From Microbacterium sorbitolivorans (GTDB lineage: Bacteria > Actinomycetota > Actinomycetes > Actinomycetales > Microbacteriaceae): 64,000 bases of DNA. The notes beneath the pieces were generated by a model. The model was not told the DNA's origin. It saw nothing but the letters and a program-made list of their open reading frames with translations, and searched no databases. Location of the stretch: the NCBI RefSeq assembly GCF_003327285.1, contig NZ_KZ848476.1, positions 248,001-312,000 of the forward strand, read 5' to 3'. The position numbers and the translations under genes are program-made. Below, one piece after another: positions 55,000 to 64,000 of this stretch; within the stretch, counting starts at the first letter, position 1; each line of letters begins with the position of its first letter.

Positions 55000-56310
55000 T
55001 TATAGCCTGCCGGCCTTCTTCAGCGCGAGGTACCGGTCGGCGATGCGCGGCGGCAGCGACTCCGGGGCGTCGGCGAGCGCCTCGACCCCCGCGCGGCTCA
55101 TGGCGCGGGCGACGAGCTCGGCGTCGCGCACCGTCGCCTCGGCGGCAGCCGCGCGGTAGAGGTCGGTCACGGATCCGCCGGCGCGCGCCGCCTCGCCGAG
55201 CTCGGCGTCGGTGACGGTGCCGACGAGCACGGTCGTGGATCCGCCAGGCAGCGTCGCGAGGCGGGCGAGGAACCCGCGCGACGCCGATACCGACTCCTGC
55301 GCCGTGAGGATGACGACGAGGCTCGGGCGGCGCGCGAGGCGCCGCGCCTCGGCGAAGGCGTGATCCCAGTCGGTGTCGATGAGCTGGGCCTCGACGCCCG
55401 CGAGGGCGTCGGAGATCTCGGGGATCAGGCGCGGGCCGTCGACGCCCGTGACGCGCGCCCGCACGACGCGGTCGAAGGCGAGGAGATGCACGTGGTCGCC
55501 CGCGCGGTTCGCAAGCGCGGCGAGCAGCATGGCCGCCTCGAAGGTCGCGTCGAGGCGGGTCTCGTCTCCGACGCGCGCGGCGGCGGTGCGGCCCGTGTCG
55601 ACAATGATCGTGACGTGGCGGTCGCGCTCCGGCCGCCAGGTGCGCAGCATCGTCGCCGTCGACCTCGCCGTCGCGCGCCAGTCGATCGAGCGCACGTCGT
55701 CGCCGCGCACGTACTCGCGCAGCGAGTCGAACTCGGTGCCGCGCCCGCGCACCTGCAACGACGTGGATCCGTCGAGCTCGCGCAGCCGCTGCACCCGGCT
55801 CGCGAGGTGCCGGCGCGCCCGGAACGGGGGCAGGATCCGGATCGCGCCGGGGGAGGGGAGCGCGCGCTGGCGGCCGGCGAAGCCGAGCGGCCCGAGCGTG
55901 CGCACCGCGACGAACTCGCTGCGCAGCTCGCCGCGGCGGCGCGGCGCGAGCGGGATCGCGATCGTGCGCGACTCGCGGGCCGGGATCGTGACCGGGTAGC
56001 GCTCGCCCGCGGATCCGGCGGTCGGCTGCCAGCCGTCGCGCACCCGCGCGCGGACGAGGCGCGAGCCCGTGTTGATCACCTGCAGGCGCGTCGGCACCGC
56101 GTCGCCGAGCTTCGCGCGCGCGGGCACGTCGCGCGAGAGCTCCAGCACCCGCGGATCCGGTGCCCCGAGCACATCGATCGTGACGATCGCGGCGACGAGC
56201 AGGATCCAGGCCGCGAGCACCGCCCACGGGCTCGCGCCGGCCGCGCCGAACACCACGACGGGCACGACGCCCGCCGCGACGAGCAGGGGGAGGCGGCCGG
56301 TGACGTACAT
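55000..56310 (-). CDS. DUF58 domain-containing protein (vWA-like)
   Basis: 436 aa. Two N-terminal membrane segments (LPLLVAAGVVPVVVFGAAG; WAVLAAWILLVAAIVTIDVLG) are followed by a beta-rich region and the DUF58 domain with RGRGTEFDSLREYVRGDDVRSIDWRATAR, the family signature, then a vWA-type metal-site-like VTIIVDTGRTA. Works with MoxR ATPases in envelope or complex maturation (family knowledge). ATG 56310 shares one base with the MoxR stop (TGATG). Last gene of a five-gene operon. Confidence 0.92.
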   Translation of the reverse strand: MYVTGRLPLLVAAGVVPVVVFGAAGASPWAVLAAWILLVAAIVTIDVLGAPDPRVLELSRDVPARAKLGDAVPTRLQVINTGSRLVRARVRDGWQPTAGSAGERYPVTIPARESRTIAIPLAPRRRGELRSEFVAVRTLGPLGFAGRQRALPSPGAIRILPPFRARRHLASRVQRLRELDGSTSLQVRGRGTEFDSLREYVRGDDVRSIDWRATARSTATMLRTWRPERDRHVTIIVDTGRTAAARVGDETRLDATFEAAMLLAALANRAGDHVHLLAFDRVVRARVTGVDGPRLIPEISDALAGVEAQLIDTDWDHAFAEARRLARRPSLVVILTAQESVSASRGFLARLATLPGGSTTVLVGTVTDAELGEAARAGGSVTDLYRAAAAEATVRDAELVARAMSRAGVEALADAPESLPPRIADRYLALKKAGRL

Positions 56311-57281
56311 CAGCGGGGGACCGGCGTCGTCTGCACGACGCTCGCGAGCACCTGGTCGGCCGTGACACCCTCGATCTCGGCGTCGGGTCGCAGCTGGATG
56401 CGGTGGCGCCACACGGGCGTCAGCATGGCCTGCACGTGGTCGGGCGTGATGGCGGGGTACCCGCCGAGCCACGCCCAGGCCTTCGCGGCGGCGAGGAGCG
56501 CGGCGGCGGCGCGGGGGCTCGCGCCCACCGCGACGGAGGCGGCGTCGCGCGTCGCGCGGGCGAGGTCGACGATGTAGGCGAGCACGTCGTCGGTCGAGCT
56601 CACGGCGTCGACCGACGCCTGCGCCGCGAGGATGTCGGCGGGCGTCATGGCGGGGCGGATCGCGTCGAGCTCGCGCGGGCGGAAGCCGTCGGCGTGGCGG
56701 CGGAGCACCGCCACCTCGTCGTCGCGCTCGGGCACGCGGATCGTCAGCTTCAGCAGGAAGCGGTCGAGCTGCGCCTCGGGCAGCGTATAGGTGCCCTCGT
56801 GCTCGATCGGGTTCTGCGTCGCGCACACGAGGAACGGGTCGGGGAGCGCGCGGCTCACGCCGTCGGTCGAGACCTGGCGCTCCTCCATCGCCTCGAGCAG
56901 CGCCGATTGCGTCTTCGGGGGCGTGCGGTTGATCTCGTCGGCGAGCAGCACGTTCGTGAAGACCGGGCCCTCGCGGAAGGTGAACTCGCCCGCCTTCTGG
57001 TCGTAGATCATCGAGCCCGACACGTCGCCCGGCATGAGGTCGGGCGTGAACTGCACGCGCTTCGTGTCGAGGCCCAGCGCGCGGCTGAAGCTGCGCACGA
57101 GCAGCGTCTTCGCGACGCCGGGCACGCCCTCGAGCAGCGCGTGGCCGCGGGCGAGCAGCGCGATCAGCAGGCCGGAGACGGCGCCGTCCTGCCCGACGAC
57201 GGCCTTGCCGACCTCGGCGCGCACCGCGAGGGTGGCCTGCCGCAGGCGCTCGGTCTCGGCTTCGGTTGTGGGCTCGGTCAT
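56310..57281 (-). CDS. MoxR family AAA+ ATPase
   Basis: 323 aa. Walker A GVPGVAKT is at about 52-59, the Walker B/sensor region LLADEINRTPPKTQSALLEAMEE follows, with sensor 1 CATQNPIEHEGTYTLPEAQ and a C-terminal lid. MoxR ATPases act as chaperones for vWA/DUF58 partners, here the overlapping downstream gene. It overlaps DUF4350 by 4 nt upstream. Cytoplasmic. Confidence 0.95.
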   Translation of the reverse strand: MTEPTTEAETERLRQATLAVRAEVGKAVVGQDGAVSGLLIALLARGHALLEGVPGVAKTLLVRSFSRALGLDTKRVQFTPDLMPGDVSGSMIYDQKAGEFTFREGPVFTNVLLADEINRTPPKTQSALLEAMEERQVSTDGVSRALPDPFLVCATQNPIEHEGTYTLPEAQLDRFLLKLTIRVPERDDEVAVLRRHADGFRPRELDAIRPAMTPADILAAQASVDAVSSTDDVLAYIVDLARATRDAASVAVGASPRAAAALLAAAKAWAWLGGYPAITPDHVQAMLTPVWRHRIQLRPDAEIEGVTADQVLASVVQTTPVPR

Positions 57282-58432
57282 CGTGAGCGTCCTTCCCAGG
57301 TGTGTGAGTCGTCGAGTGCGGCCTCGATCTCGCGCAGGCGCGCGCCGATCTCGGCCAGGTCTGTGTCAAGCGCGGGCGTCGCCGTGAGGACCTCGAGGAC
57401 CTCGCGCGGATCGCGCCCCGTGCGGGCGGCGACCGCAGCCGCGAGGGCCTCCGGATCCGCCTCGGGCGAGAGGCCCGTGCGGCGCGCCATGCGGGCGGAG
57501 GCCCCGCGGCGCAGCGCGTCGTAGGCGTGCGCGGGGTCGACGGCGCGGCGGTAGAGCCGGGCGCGACCCTCGAGGGTCTCGGAGGCGCGCACCGTCACCG
57601 GCAGCGCCTCGGCGACGAGCGGGCCGAAGCGCCGCCCGCGCCAGAGCGCGGCCGCCACGAAGCCGACGATGCAGAGCAGGATCACGGGCGTGACCCACGT
57701 CGGCACGATGTCGCCGAGGCTCGAGGCGCCGCCCGTGAGCTCGGCGCCCGAGGGGGCGTACCAGGCGACGGATCCGGTCTCGGCCAGCAGCCCGAGCGCG
57801 AGCGCCGCATGCCCCGCCTCGGCGAGGTGCTCGTTCGTGACGATCGCGCGGCCGTCGAGGGCGAAGACGGTTCCGTCGGTGACGAGGGCGTATCCGTCGT
57901 CGACCGGGAAGCAGCCCGTCGCGTCGCCCGGCGTATATACCTCGCCGGGAATGATCGATTCGGCGCGTACCGCCTCGGGAATGTCGCACGCGGCGTCGAC
58001 GGGCGAGCCGTGCCCGGATCCGGCGAAGCCGAGGCCGGGGAAGAGCTCGTCGAGCGCGGCGAAGTCGGCGCCGAGGACGACGGTGCGCGGGGCCGCGTCG
58101 GCGAGGCGGCGCAGCCCGTCGAGGTCGATGCGCGCCGCGTCGGTCACGACGAGAACGGCGCCGTCGCGAGCCATCTGGGCGGCGTCGTCGGCCGAGGTCG
58201 TGGCCTCGACGTCGACGCCCTGGCGGTCGAGTAGCGCCGCGAGCGCCCGCGTGCCGTCGTAGCGGGGGCTGTCGATCGAGAGCGGCTCGGGCTGCGTGTA
58301 GTCGTACCGCAGCATCGCGAAGAGCGAGCCGATCACGACGATCGCGGCGACGATGCCGACCCACGACCAGACGCGGCGGCCCAGCGGGGCGCGCGGGCGC
58401 TCGGCGGACTCGACCGTGGCGATCAGGCTCAT
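57278..58432 (-). CDS. DUF4350 domain-containing membrane protein
   Basis: 384 aa. An N-terminal helix (VWSWVGIVAAIVVIGSLFAML) precedes an extracytoplasmic DUF4350 domain (DSPRYDGTRALAALLDRQGVDVEATTS, AVLVVTDAARIDLDGLRRL), a second helix (WVTPVILLCIVGFVAAALW) and a cytoplasmic tail. Function is not established. ATGA overlaps on both sides tie it to MoxR and DUF4129 genes, so it likely belongs to the same membrane complex. Confidence 0.88.
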   Translation of the reverse strand: MSLIATVESAERPRAPLGRRVWSWVGIVAAIVVIGSLFAMLRYDYTQPEPLSIDSPRYDGTRALAALLDRQGVDVEATTSADDAAQMARDGAVLVVTDAARIDLDGLRRLADAAPRTVVLGADFAALDELFPGLGFAGSGHGSPVDAACDIPEAVRAESIIPGEVYTPGDATGCFPVDDGYALVTDGTVFALDGRAIVTNEHLAEAGHAALALGLLAETGSVAWYAPSGAELTGGASSLGDIVPTWVTPVILLCIVGFVAAALWRGRRFGPLVAEALPVTVRASETLEGRARLYRRAVDPAHAYDALRRGASARMARRTGLSPEADPEALAAAVAARTGRDPREVLEVLTATPALDTDLAEIGARLREIEAALDDSHTWEGRSR

Positions 58433-59076
58433 GCGAACGCCGCCCGTGCCGCGATGGCGGGCGAGGCCGCGGCGACCCTCGCCTCGAGCTCGTCGAGCGC
58501 GCGGGCCGCGTCGGCGGATCCGTGCCGCCGCAGGTACCGCACGTCGTCGAAGAGCGCCGCCGACTGCGCGAGCTCGCCCGCGAGGTTCGGGAAGAACACG
58601 CCCGCGTCGGCCGCGAGGGCGCGCGCGGTCATGCCGGGCGGGGCATGCAAAATGCCGCGCTCGTCGAGGCCGCGCGCAAGAGCCCGGAAGCGCATGACGA
58701 TCGCCTCGTCCCAGTCGCCGCGCGCCGCCGCCGCGGCGGACGCGGCGCGCAGCTCGGCGGCCGAGAGCGCGTCGTCGTCGAACACGGCCGCGGATCCGCC
58801 GGATCCGGTGCGGTGGTCGCCGCGCGGGCGACCCCAGATCACGAAGGCGAGCACGATGCCGCCGAGTACGATCGCGACGATGATCACGGCCCAGATGGGG
58901 CTGAACGCCCCGCCCGAGAGATTCGGGCTGAGCAGCCGCTGGACGAACTCACCGATCGCCCGGGCGACCTTATCGAAGAGCGTCGGCTCGGTCACCTGAT
59001 AGACGGCCTTGCTGAGCTCCTCCTCGGCCCACTCGCGTGCCTCGTCGGCGTCCGGGAGCGCGGCGAGCGAGATCAT
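58429..59076 (-). CDS. DUF4129 domain-containing membrane protein
   Basis: 215 aa with one membrane helix (about 62-84, [22 protein letters not shown]) and a cytoplasmic C-terminal DUF4129 region containing [29 protein letters not shown] and [12 protein letters not shown]4129 is common with transglutaminase-like/DUF58/MoxR operons. Overlaps both neighbours by 4 nt. Ala-rich C-terminus. Confidence 0.88.
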   Translation of the reverse strand: MISLAALPDADEAREWAEEELSKAVYQVTEPTLFDKVARAIGEFVQRLLSPNLSGGAFSPIWAVIIVAIVLGGIVLAFVIWGRPRGDHRTGSGGSAAVFDDDALSAAELRAASAAAAARGDWDEAIVMRFRALARGLDERGILHAPPGMTARALAADAGVFFPNLAGELAQSAALFDDVRYLRRHGSADAARALDELEARVAAASPAIAARAAFA

Positions 59077-60545
59077 ACGGGCGGCGCCGGGGGCTGCTCG
59101 CGCGGGTCCGGATCCGCCGGGCGCGGGGGCGCGGCGCCTTCGGGCTGCGCCGGATCCGCCGCGGACGGGGCGGGTGCCGGGGGCTGCGGTGCCGCGGGAG
59201 CCTGCGGGTCCTGGGGCGCCGGGGCGTACTGGCCGTAGCGGGGCTGCTCGGGCGGCTGCTGGCCGTAGGGCTGTTCGCCGTACGGGGGCTGGCCGTACTG
59301 GGGGTGGCCGCCGGCCTGCTGGCCATAGGCGGGCTGTGCGTAGGTCTGCTGCCCGTAGGTCTGCTGGCCGTAGGCAGGCTGGCCGTAGGCGTTCTGGCCG
59401 TACTGGGGCTGGCCATAGGTCTGCTGCCCGTACTGCTGCGGGTAGGCCGGGTACTGCGGCGCCTGGGCTCCCTGCGCGGCGTAGGGCGACGGCTCGGCGC
59501 CCTCGATGAACGCGTAGGGGTCGTCGGCGTCGCCGCGTGCCTCGACGTAGCGGCGCATGCGCAGGTCGATGCCCTCGTCGCGCATGCGCGCGTCGATGTA
59601 GGTCAGCACGCCGCCGGCGCCCGTGACGATCGTCAGGATCGACGAGATCGCGAACGAGATGACCGACGTGATGCCCAGCAGCACGAAGCTCATCGTGGCG
59701 GCGACGCCGAAGTTCGACCCGCCCTCGCCGAGCGGGATGAGGGTCGTCATGATGAGCGGCGTGAAGAACGACATGACGCTCGAGACCGCGCCGGCCACGA
59801 TGTTGGTGATCAGGTAGAGCAGCGCCGCGACGCCGAACGTCGACCAGAACCGGCCGCGCGTGAGCTGCCACGAGCGGGAGATCGCGCGGAAGGGACGCAC
59901 GCCCTCGAGCACGATCGCCGCGGGCACGAGGTAAAGCTTGGTGCCGAGCCACGCGTAGACGACGAGGCCGCCGATGATCTCGGTGAGGAGCAGGATGACG
60001 AAAAACACCCAGCTGGTCGGGGTGTTGGCGACGCCGAGGAAGACGAGAGGTAGCGCCAGCAGGAAGACCGCGACGAACACGGCCAGGCCCATCAGTAGTG
60101 AGTAGCCGAAGAGCGGCCAGAACGCCGGCCGCACGCGCCGCCAGAGACGGCCGATCGACGCCTTTTCGGCGAGCGACGCGTGCCCGACCTCGGCGACGAC
60201 GAAGCCCTGCGCGATCGTCGTCACGGTCGCGAGCACGATCGACAGCACGAGGGTGCCGATCAGGGTGATCGCGCCGGCGCCCCAGAGGAGGTCCTCGAAG
60301 TCGGCGGACGACGGATCCACGGTGTCGGCGCGCGAGAATGCGGCATACGACATGCCGAACACGGCGGCGAGGAACAGCGTCATCGCGAGCGTCTGCACGC
60401 CCACAACAAAGAGCAGCAGCACCTTCGGATTGCCACGGATCACCGTGAAGGACCGGCCCATGATGGTGCCGAATCCATATGGATACAGGGGGACGAGGCC
60501 CTGCCGGGGAGCGGGAGCCCAGCCGGGGGCGGTGGTGTTCGTCAC
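59073..60545 (-). CDS. Polytopic membrane protein (glycerophosphoryl diester phosphodiesterase membrane-domain type) with C-terminal YGQ-repeat tail
   Basis: 490 aa. N-terminal residues about 20-320 form six or more membrane helices and resemble the non-catalytic membrane domain found in GDPD proteins ([25 protein letters not shown]). No phosphodiesterase active site is visible. The last 120 residues are a low-complexity Tyr/Gln/Pro-rich tract with about 15 (Q/P)YGQ units, then a Pro/Ala tail. First gene of the five-gene DUF58/MoxR operon. The start has no clear ribosome-binding site. Confidence 0.82.
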   Translation of the reverse strand: MTNTTAPGWAPAPRQGLVPLYPYGFGTIMGRSFTVIRGNPKVLLLFVVGVQTLAMTLFLAAVFGMSYAAFSRADTVDPSSADFEDLLWGAGAITLIGTLVLSIVLATVTTIAQGFVVAEVGHASLAEKASIGRLWRRVRPAFWPLFGYSLLMGLAVFVAVFLLALPLVFLGVANTPTSWVFFVILLLTEIIGGLVVYAWLGTKLYLVPAAIVLEGVRPFRAISRSWQLTRGRFWSTFGVAALLYLITNIVAGAVSSVMSFFTPLIMTTLIPLGEGGSNFGVAATMSFVLLGITSVISFAISSILTIVTGAGGVLTYIDARMRDEGIDLRMRRYVEARGDADDPYAFIEGAEPSPYAAQGAQAPQYPAYPQQYGQQTYGQPQYGQNAYGQPAYGQQTYGQQTYAQPAYGQQAGGHPQYGQPPYGEQPYGQQPPEQPRYGQYAPAPQDPQAPAAPQPPAPAPSAADPAQPEGAAPPRPADPDPREQPPAPPV

Positions 60546-60615
60546 GATGAATCCTCCTTAGCCATCCATCGTTCCATACCCCGCGCGCCGCGGGCCGCCC
60601 GCGAGGCGAGACGCC

Positions 60616-60628
60616 TAGACTGGGGCGC
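60616..60628 (+). promoter_or_regulatory. -10 element of mtrA (leaderless type)
   Basis: TAGACT at 60616-60621, 7 nt, ATG 60629. No Shine-Dalgarno. Confidence 0.6.
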
Positions 60629-61309
60629 ATGACTGGTCGCATTCTCGTGGTGGACGACGACACCGCCCTCGCTGAGATGATCGGCATCGTCCTCACGGGC
60701 GATGGCTTCGAGACGTCTTTCTGCGCCGACGGCGCCCTCGCGGTCGACGCCTGGCGCGTCCAGAAGCCCGATCTGGTGCTTCTCGACCTCATGCTTCCCG
60801 GCGTCGACGGCATCGAGATCTGCCGTGAGATCCGCGAGGAGTCGGGCGTGCCGATCATCATGCTGACGGCCCGCACCGACACGACCGACGTCGTGGCGGG
60901 GCTCGAGGCCGGCGCCGACGATTACATGGTCAAGCCCTTCAACCCGAAGGAGCTCGTCGCCCGGATCCGCACCCGCCTGCGCCCGCTCTCGCCCGAGGGC
61001 GGCAAGACGCTGCGCGTCGCCGACGTCGAGATCGATGTTGTGGCGCACGAGGTGCGACGCGGCGGCGAGTCGATCGCGCTCACCCCGCTCGAGTTTGAGC
61101 TGCTCGTGGCGCTCGCCTCGAAGCCGCAGCAGGTGTTCACGCGCGAGCAGCTGCTCGAGCAGGTGTGGGGCTACCACTACAAGGCCGACACGCGCCTCGT
61201 CAACGTGCACGTGCAGCGCCTGCGCTCGAAGGTCGAGCTCGACCCGGACAACCCCCGCGTCGTGATGACGGTGCGCGGCGTCGGATACCGCGCCGGCGCG
61301 ACAGCCTGA
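60629..61309 (+). CDS. mtrA: MtrA OmpR-family response regulator
   Basis: 226 aa. The receiver domain has acidic pair Asp10/Asp11, phosphoacceptor Asp53 in LLDLMLPGVDG and Lys in VKPFNPKEL. The C-terminal winged helix (about 130-226) ends ADTRLVNVHVQRLRSKVELDPDNPRVVMTVRGVGYRAG. MtrA controls wall hydrolases, division and osmotic responses in actinobacteria. It shares one base with mtrB (TGATG) and lpqB follows, the conserved trio. Confidence 0.97.
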   Translation: MTGRILVVDDDTALAEMIGIVLTGDGFETSFCADGALAVDAWRVQKPDLVLLDLMLPGVDGIEICREIREESGVPIIMLTARTDTTDVVAGLEAGADDYMVKPFNPKELVARIRTRLRPLSPEGGKTLRVADVEIDVVAHEVRRGGESIALTPLEFELLVALASKPQQVFTREQLLEQVWGYHYKADTRLVNVHVQRLRSKVELDPDNPRVVMTVRGVGYRAGATA

Positions 61310-62973
61310 TGACGGGCACGCTCGGCGGGAGACTGCTGAGCCTCGTCCGCCGGCCCATGCGGGCCTGGCGGCACTCGCTGCTGTTCCGCACCGTCGCGAT
61401 CGCGGCGGGGGCGACGACGCTCGCGATCGTCATCGCGACCGTCTGGGCGACCCTCGCGATCCAGTCCGACCTCTTTAACGCGCGCAAGGATCAGATCCTC
61501 GCCGACACCAAGCGCGCCGTCGACTTCACGCAGTCGGCCGTGTATCGGCAGACGGCGCCGACCGATCGCGCCGCCGTGCAGCAGATGCGCAACTCGATGA
61601 CGAGCAACCTCGCGACCGCCTCGTCGACCGAGCTCATCCTGGGCCTGCCGATCAGGGGCGCCTCGACCTCCGACGCGCCCGCGTCGTTCACGCTCTACGG
61701 CAGCCAGCTCGTCGAGTCGATGCTGACCGACGGGCTGCGCGAACAGGTGCGCTCGCGCCCCGAGACGCAGTGGTACCAGTCGATCGCCCTGCCGGGGGAG
61801 GACGGGCGCCCCGTGCCGGCGATCGTCGTCGGCCAGCAGCTCGAGATGCCGAACGTGGGCGTCTACGAGGTCTATCTCGCCTACCCGCTGAACGACGTCG
61901 CCGAGACGGTGCGCTTCGTGCAGGGGGCGCTCTGGGTCATGGGCGCGGCTCTCGTCGTGATCGTCGGCGGCATCGTCTGGCTCGTCATGCGCTCGGTCGC
62001 GACTCCCGTCGCCGGCGTCTCCCGGGCGAGCGCGCGCCTCGCCGCCGGAGACCTCGCCGCGCGGCTCGACGTGGTCGGCGAGAACGAGCTCGCGACCCTC
62101 GCGCTCGCGTTCAACCGCATGGCCGACAGCCTCGAGAGCCAGATCCGCGAGCTCGCCGAGCTCTCGCTCGTGCAGCAGCGCTTCGTGTCGGACGTCTCGC
62201 ACGAGCTGCGCACGCCGCTGACGACGATCCGCCTCGCGGCCGGCGTGCTCTACGGCGACCGCGAGGAGTTCGACCCCGTCACGGCGAGGTCCGCCGAGCT
62301 GCTCTACGACCAGGTCGGCCGCTTCGAGGTGCTCCTCGCCGACCTCCTCGAGATCAGCCGCTACGACGCCGGATCCGTCGAGCTCTCGCTCGAGGAGATC
62401 AGCATGAGCGACGTCACCGAGCAGGTGGCCGAGTCGCTCCGCCAGGTCGCGTGGGAGCACGACACCGAGCTGCGCTTCACGGGCGCGGTCGGCGACGACG
62501 TGATCCCGCTCGACCCGCGCCGCGTGCGGCGGATCCTGCGCAACCTCGTCGGCAACGCGATCGAGCACGGCGAGCGCCACCCGATCGAGATCACCGTCGC
62601 GCAGAACGAGACGGCCGTCTCGGTCGGCGTCCGCGACCGCGGCCTCGGCATGCGACCCGAGCACGCGTCGCGCGTGTTCGACCGCTTCTGGCGCGCGGAT
62701 CCGTCGCGCAAGCGCACCCTCGGCGGATCCGGGCTCGGTCTCGCGATCGCGCTCGGCGACGCGAAGCTGCACGGCGGCACCATCGAGGTGTGGTCGGAGC
62801 TCGGCGTCGGAACCCACTTCGTCGTGACGCTGCCGCGCGGCGAGCATGACGAGATCGACCCGCCCATCCGCACCGTGCCGCCCGAGCAGATCGAGGCCGC
62901 CGACGGCAGCGCCGCGGGAAGCCCCACGCGCGAGACGCTCGTCGTGCGGCACGAACCGGAGGAGGACGCATGA
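61309..62973 (+). CDS. mtrB: MtrB sensor histidine kinase
   Basis: 554 aa. TM1 at about 28-50, an extracytoplasmic sensor of about 155 residues, TM2 at about 206-228, a HAMP domain, DHp with FVSDVSHELRTPLTT (His298), and a catalytic ATPase domain with N box GNAIEHGE, G1 VRDRGLGM, F box RVFDRFWRADPSR and G2 LGGSGLGLAIA. It phosphorylates MtrA. ATG 61309 overlaps the mtrA stop; the frame is open further upstream but that lies in mtrA. It overlaps lpqB by 4 nt. Confidence 0.96.
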   Translation: MTGTLGGRLLSLVRRPMRAWRHSLLFRTVAIAAGATTLAIVIATVWATLAIQSDLFNARKDQILADTKRAVDFTQSAVYRQTAPTDRAAVQQMRNSMTSNLATASSTELILGLPIRGASTSDAPASFTLYGSQLVESMLTDGLREQVRSRPETQWYQSIALPGEDGRPVPAIVVGQQLEMPNVGVYEVYLAYPLNDVAETVRFVQGALWVMGAALVVIVGGIVWLVMRSVATPVAGVSRASARLAAGDLAARLDVVGENELATLALAFNRMADSLESQIRELAELSLVQQRFVSDVSHELRTPLTTIRLAAGVLYGDREEFDPVTARSAELLYDQVGRFEVLLADLLEISRYDAGSVELSLEEISMSDVTEQVAESLRQVAWEHDTELRFTGAVGDDVIPLDPRRVRRILRNLVGNAIEHGERHPIEITVAQNETAVSVGVRDRGLGMRPEHASRVFDRFWRADPSRKRTLGGSGLGLAIALGDAKLHGGTIEVWSELGVGTHFVVTLPRGEHDEIDPPIRTVPPEQIEAADGSAAGSPTRETLVVRHEPEEDA

Positions 62974-64000
62974 GGCGCGCACTCGCCCCCGTCGTCGCGG
63001 CGCTGAGCATCCTCGGGCTCGCGGCCTGCACGAGCCTGCCCACGAGCGGCAGCTACCAGCCGGGCCTCGGCACCGACACCGTCGCGCAGAACGCCCGCTG
63101 GCAGTTCAACCCCAACGGCCCGGCCGACGGCGCGAGCGCCGCCGAGATCGTGCTCGGCTTCCTCGACGCGGGCGAGAGCCCCATCGGCGATTGGGAGATC
63201 GCGCGCGAGTTCCTGACGCCCGAGGCGGCCGCGGTCTGGGATCCGAACGCGCGCGTCACGATCGACGACGTCGACGAGCGCGACGTGAGCGACATCGTCA
63301 CGGACGACGACAGCGACACCTCGGGCGACGTCAGCACGCGCGTCACCTCGGTCGGCTCGCTCGACGAGACGGGCCTCTACACCGTCGAGGAACAGACGGT
63401 GCGATCGCTCGACTTCGAGGTCGTGCAGGTCGACGGGCAGTGGCGCATCTCGTCTGCACCCGACGGCATCGTCGTGCAGAGCGGAAACTTCACGAACGTG
63501 TTCCTGCCGCAGACGCTGGTGTTCTCGGGCCTCGAGAACCATCTCGTGCCCGACGTGCGCTGGTTCCCCGACGCCGTGTCGCCCGTGCGCCGCGCCCTCG
63601 AGGAGCTCATCGACGGCGGCCCCGCGCCCTGGCTCGACGGCGCCGTCACGAGCGCCTTCAGCGGCATCTCCTTCGAGGGCGTTCAGGTCGACGACGGCAC
63701 CGCGACGGTGTCGCTCTCGTCCGAGGCCGCCGACGCGTCGAGCTCGCGGCGCGCCCGCATGCAGACGCAGCTCGAGCAGACCCTCTCGTCGATGAACGTG
63801 ACCTCCGTGCGCATGACAGTCGACGGATCCCGGCTCACGGGACCCACCGACACGATCGCGGAGGAGGAGCCCGACGCGCGCGCGATCGTCATGACGAAGG
63901 ACGACTTCGGGTACCTCGCCGGCGGCGAGATCGAGGAGATCCCGGGGCTCAGCGACGTCATCCGCGAGCGGTTCACCCCCGAGAGCGAGCAGGCGGACGA
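62970..64000 (+). CDS. lpqB: Lipoprotein LpqB, C-terminus beyond window
   Basis: 343 codons are visible of a family usually near 550-590 aa. The signal peptide ends in a lipobox, ILGLAAC (Cys about 22), then TSLPTSGSYQ. GerMN-like domains follow (residues about 50-180 and 190-340). LpqB modulates MtrB in mycobacteria. The ATG overlaps the mtrB stop (ATGA) and GGAGGA precedes it at short distance. No stop is reached. Confidence 0.94.
   Translation, partial: MRRALAPVVAALSILGLAACTSLPTSGSYQPGLGTDTVAQNARWQFNPNGPADGASAAEIVLGFLDAGESPIGDWEIAREFLTPEAAAVWDPNARVTIDDVDERDVSDIVTDDDSDTSGDVSTRVTSVGSLDETGLYTVEEQTVRSLDFEVVQVDGQWRISSAPDGIVVQSGNFTNVFLPQTLVFSGLENHLVPDVRWFPDAVSPVRRALEELIDGGPAPWLDGAVTSAFSGISFEGVQVDDGTATVSLSSEAADASSSRRARMQTQLEQTLSSMNVTSVRMTVDGSRLTGPTDTIAEEEPDARAIVMTKDDFGYLAGGEIEEIPGLSDVIRERFTPESEQAD

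Overview
The window is a gene-dense, very GC-rich stretch of a Gram-positive actinobacterium. Its gene content and order (phosphosugar mutase, PNP, LpdA, acyl-CoA carboxylase alpha/beta/epsilon, Maf, BirA, PurK/PurE, LCP, ManA, WhiB, DUF5719/DUF3499, MtrA/MtrB/LpqB) fit a non-mycolate member such as the Microbacteriaceae. The species cannot be named from the sequence. There are no rRNA or tRNA genes, transposases, phage genes or true CRISPR arrays. The phosphosugar mutase at the left edge and lpqB at the right edge are cut by the window.

Layout. (1) About 1-14.2 kb is conserved housekeeping: phosphosugar mutase and PNP (minus), LpdA-type flavoprotein, biotin carboxylase/BCCP subunit, Maf, TRAM/TrmA-type RNA methyltransferase, carboxylase beta and epsilon subunits, BirA, a PH-domain membrane protein, PurK-PurE, and an LCP glycopolymer ligase. 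(2) About 14.3-44.5 kb is a cell-surface polysaccharide island. It holds two Wzm/Wzt-type ABC exporters, UDP-glucose dehydrogenase, UDP-galactopyranose mutase (Glf), GlfT1-like and GlfT2-like galactofuranosyltransferases, six further glycosyltransferases, a pyruvyltransferase, two AT3-SGNH O-acyltransferases, a hexapeptide acyltransferase, two O-antigen ligase/polymerase-like membrane proteins, and a secreted LGFP-repeat protein. (3) About 44.5-51.2 kb is backbone again: ManA, WhiB2/WhmD-like regulator, a 928-aa membrane glycosyltransferase, DUF5719, DUF3499 and a degenerate zincin. (4) About 51.2-60.6 kb holds RDD and SpoIIM membrane proteins, a Fur regulator with a divergent MHS-family transporter, and a tightly overlapping five-gene DUF58/MoxR/DUF4350/DUF4129 operon. 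(5) About 60.6 kb to the end is mtrA-mtrB-lpqB.

How the genes work together. The island can plausibly make, decorate and export a galactofuranose-containing wall polysaccharide. Glf makes UDP-Galf, GlfT1/GlfT2-like enzymes polymerise it, Wzm/Wzt pairs export it, pyruvyl- and acyltransferases decorate it, and the LCP protein could attach it to peptidoglycan. The LGFP-repeat protein is a candidate binder of the product. ManA and the phosphosugar mutase feed sugar phosphates.

Sequence-level signals that genes do not explain. The hexamer GGATCC is strongly over-represented in every reading frame (about 150 copies by eye). Six 50-bp palindromic units form a tandem array at 20156-20608. A perfect 21-bp inverted repeat lies inside a glycosyltransferase gene at 19561-19616. 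Most transcription units start with TANNNT followed by 6-7 nt and then the start codon, which implies leaderless mRNAs. A LacI-type operator precedes the MHS transporter, and paired palindromes precede whiB.
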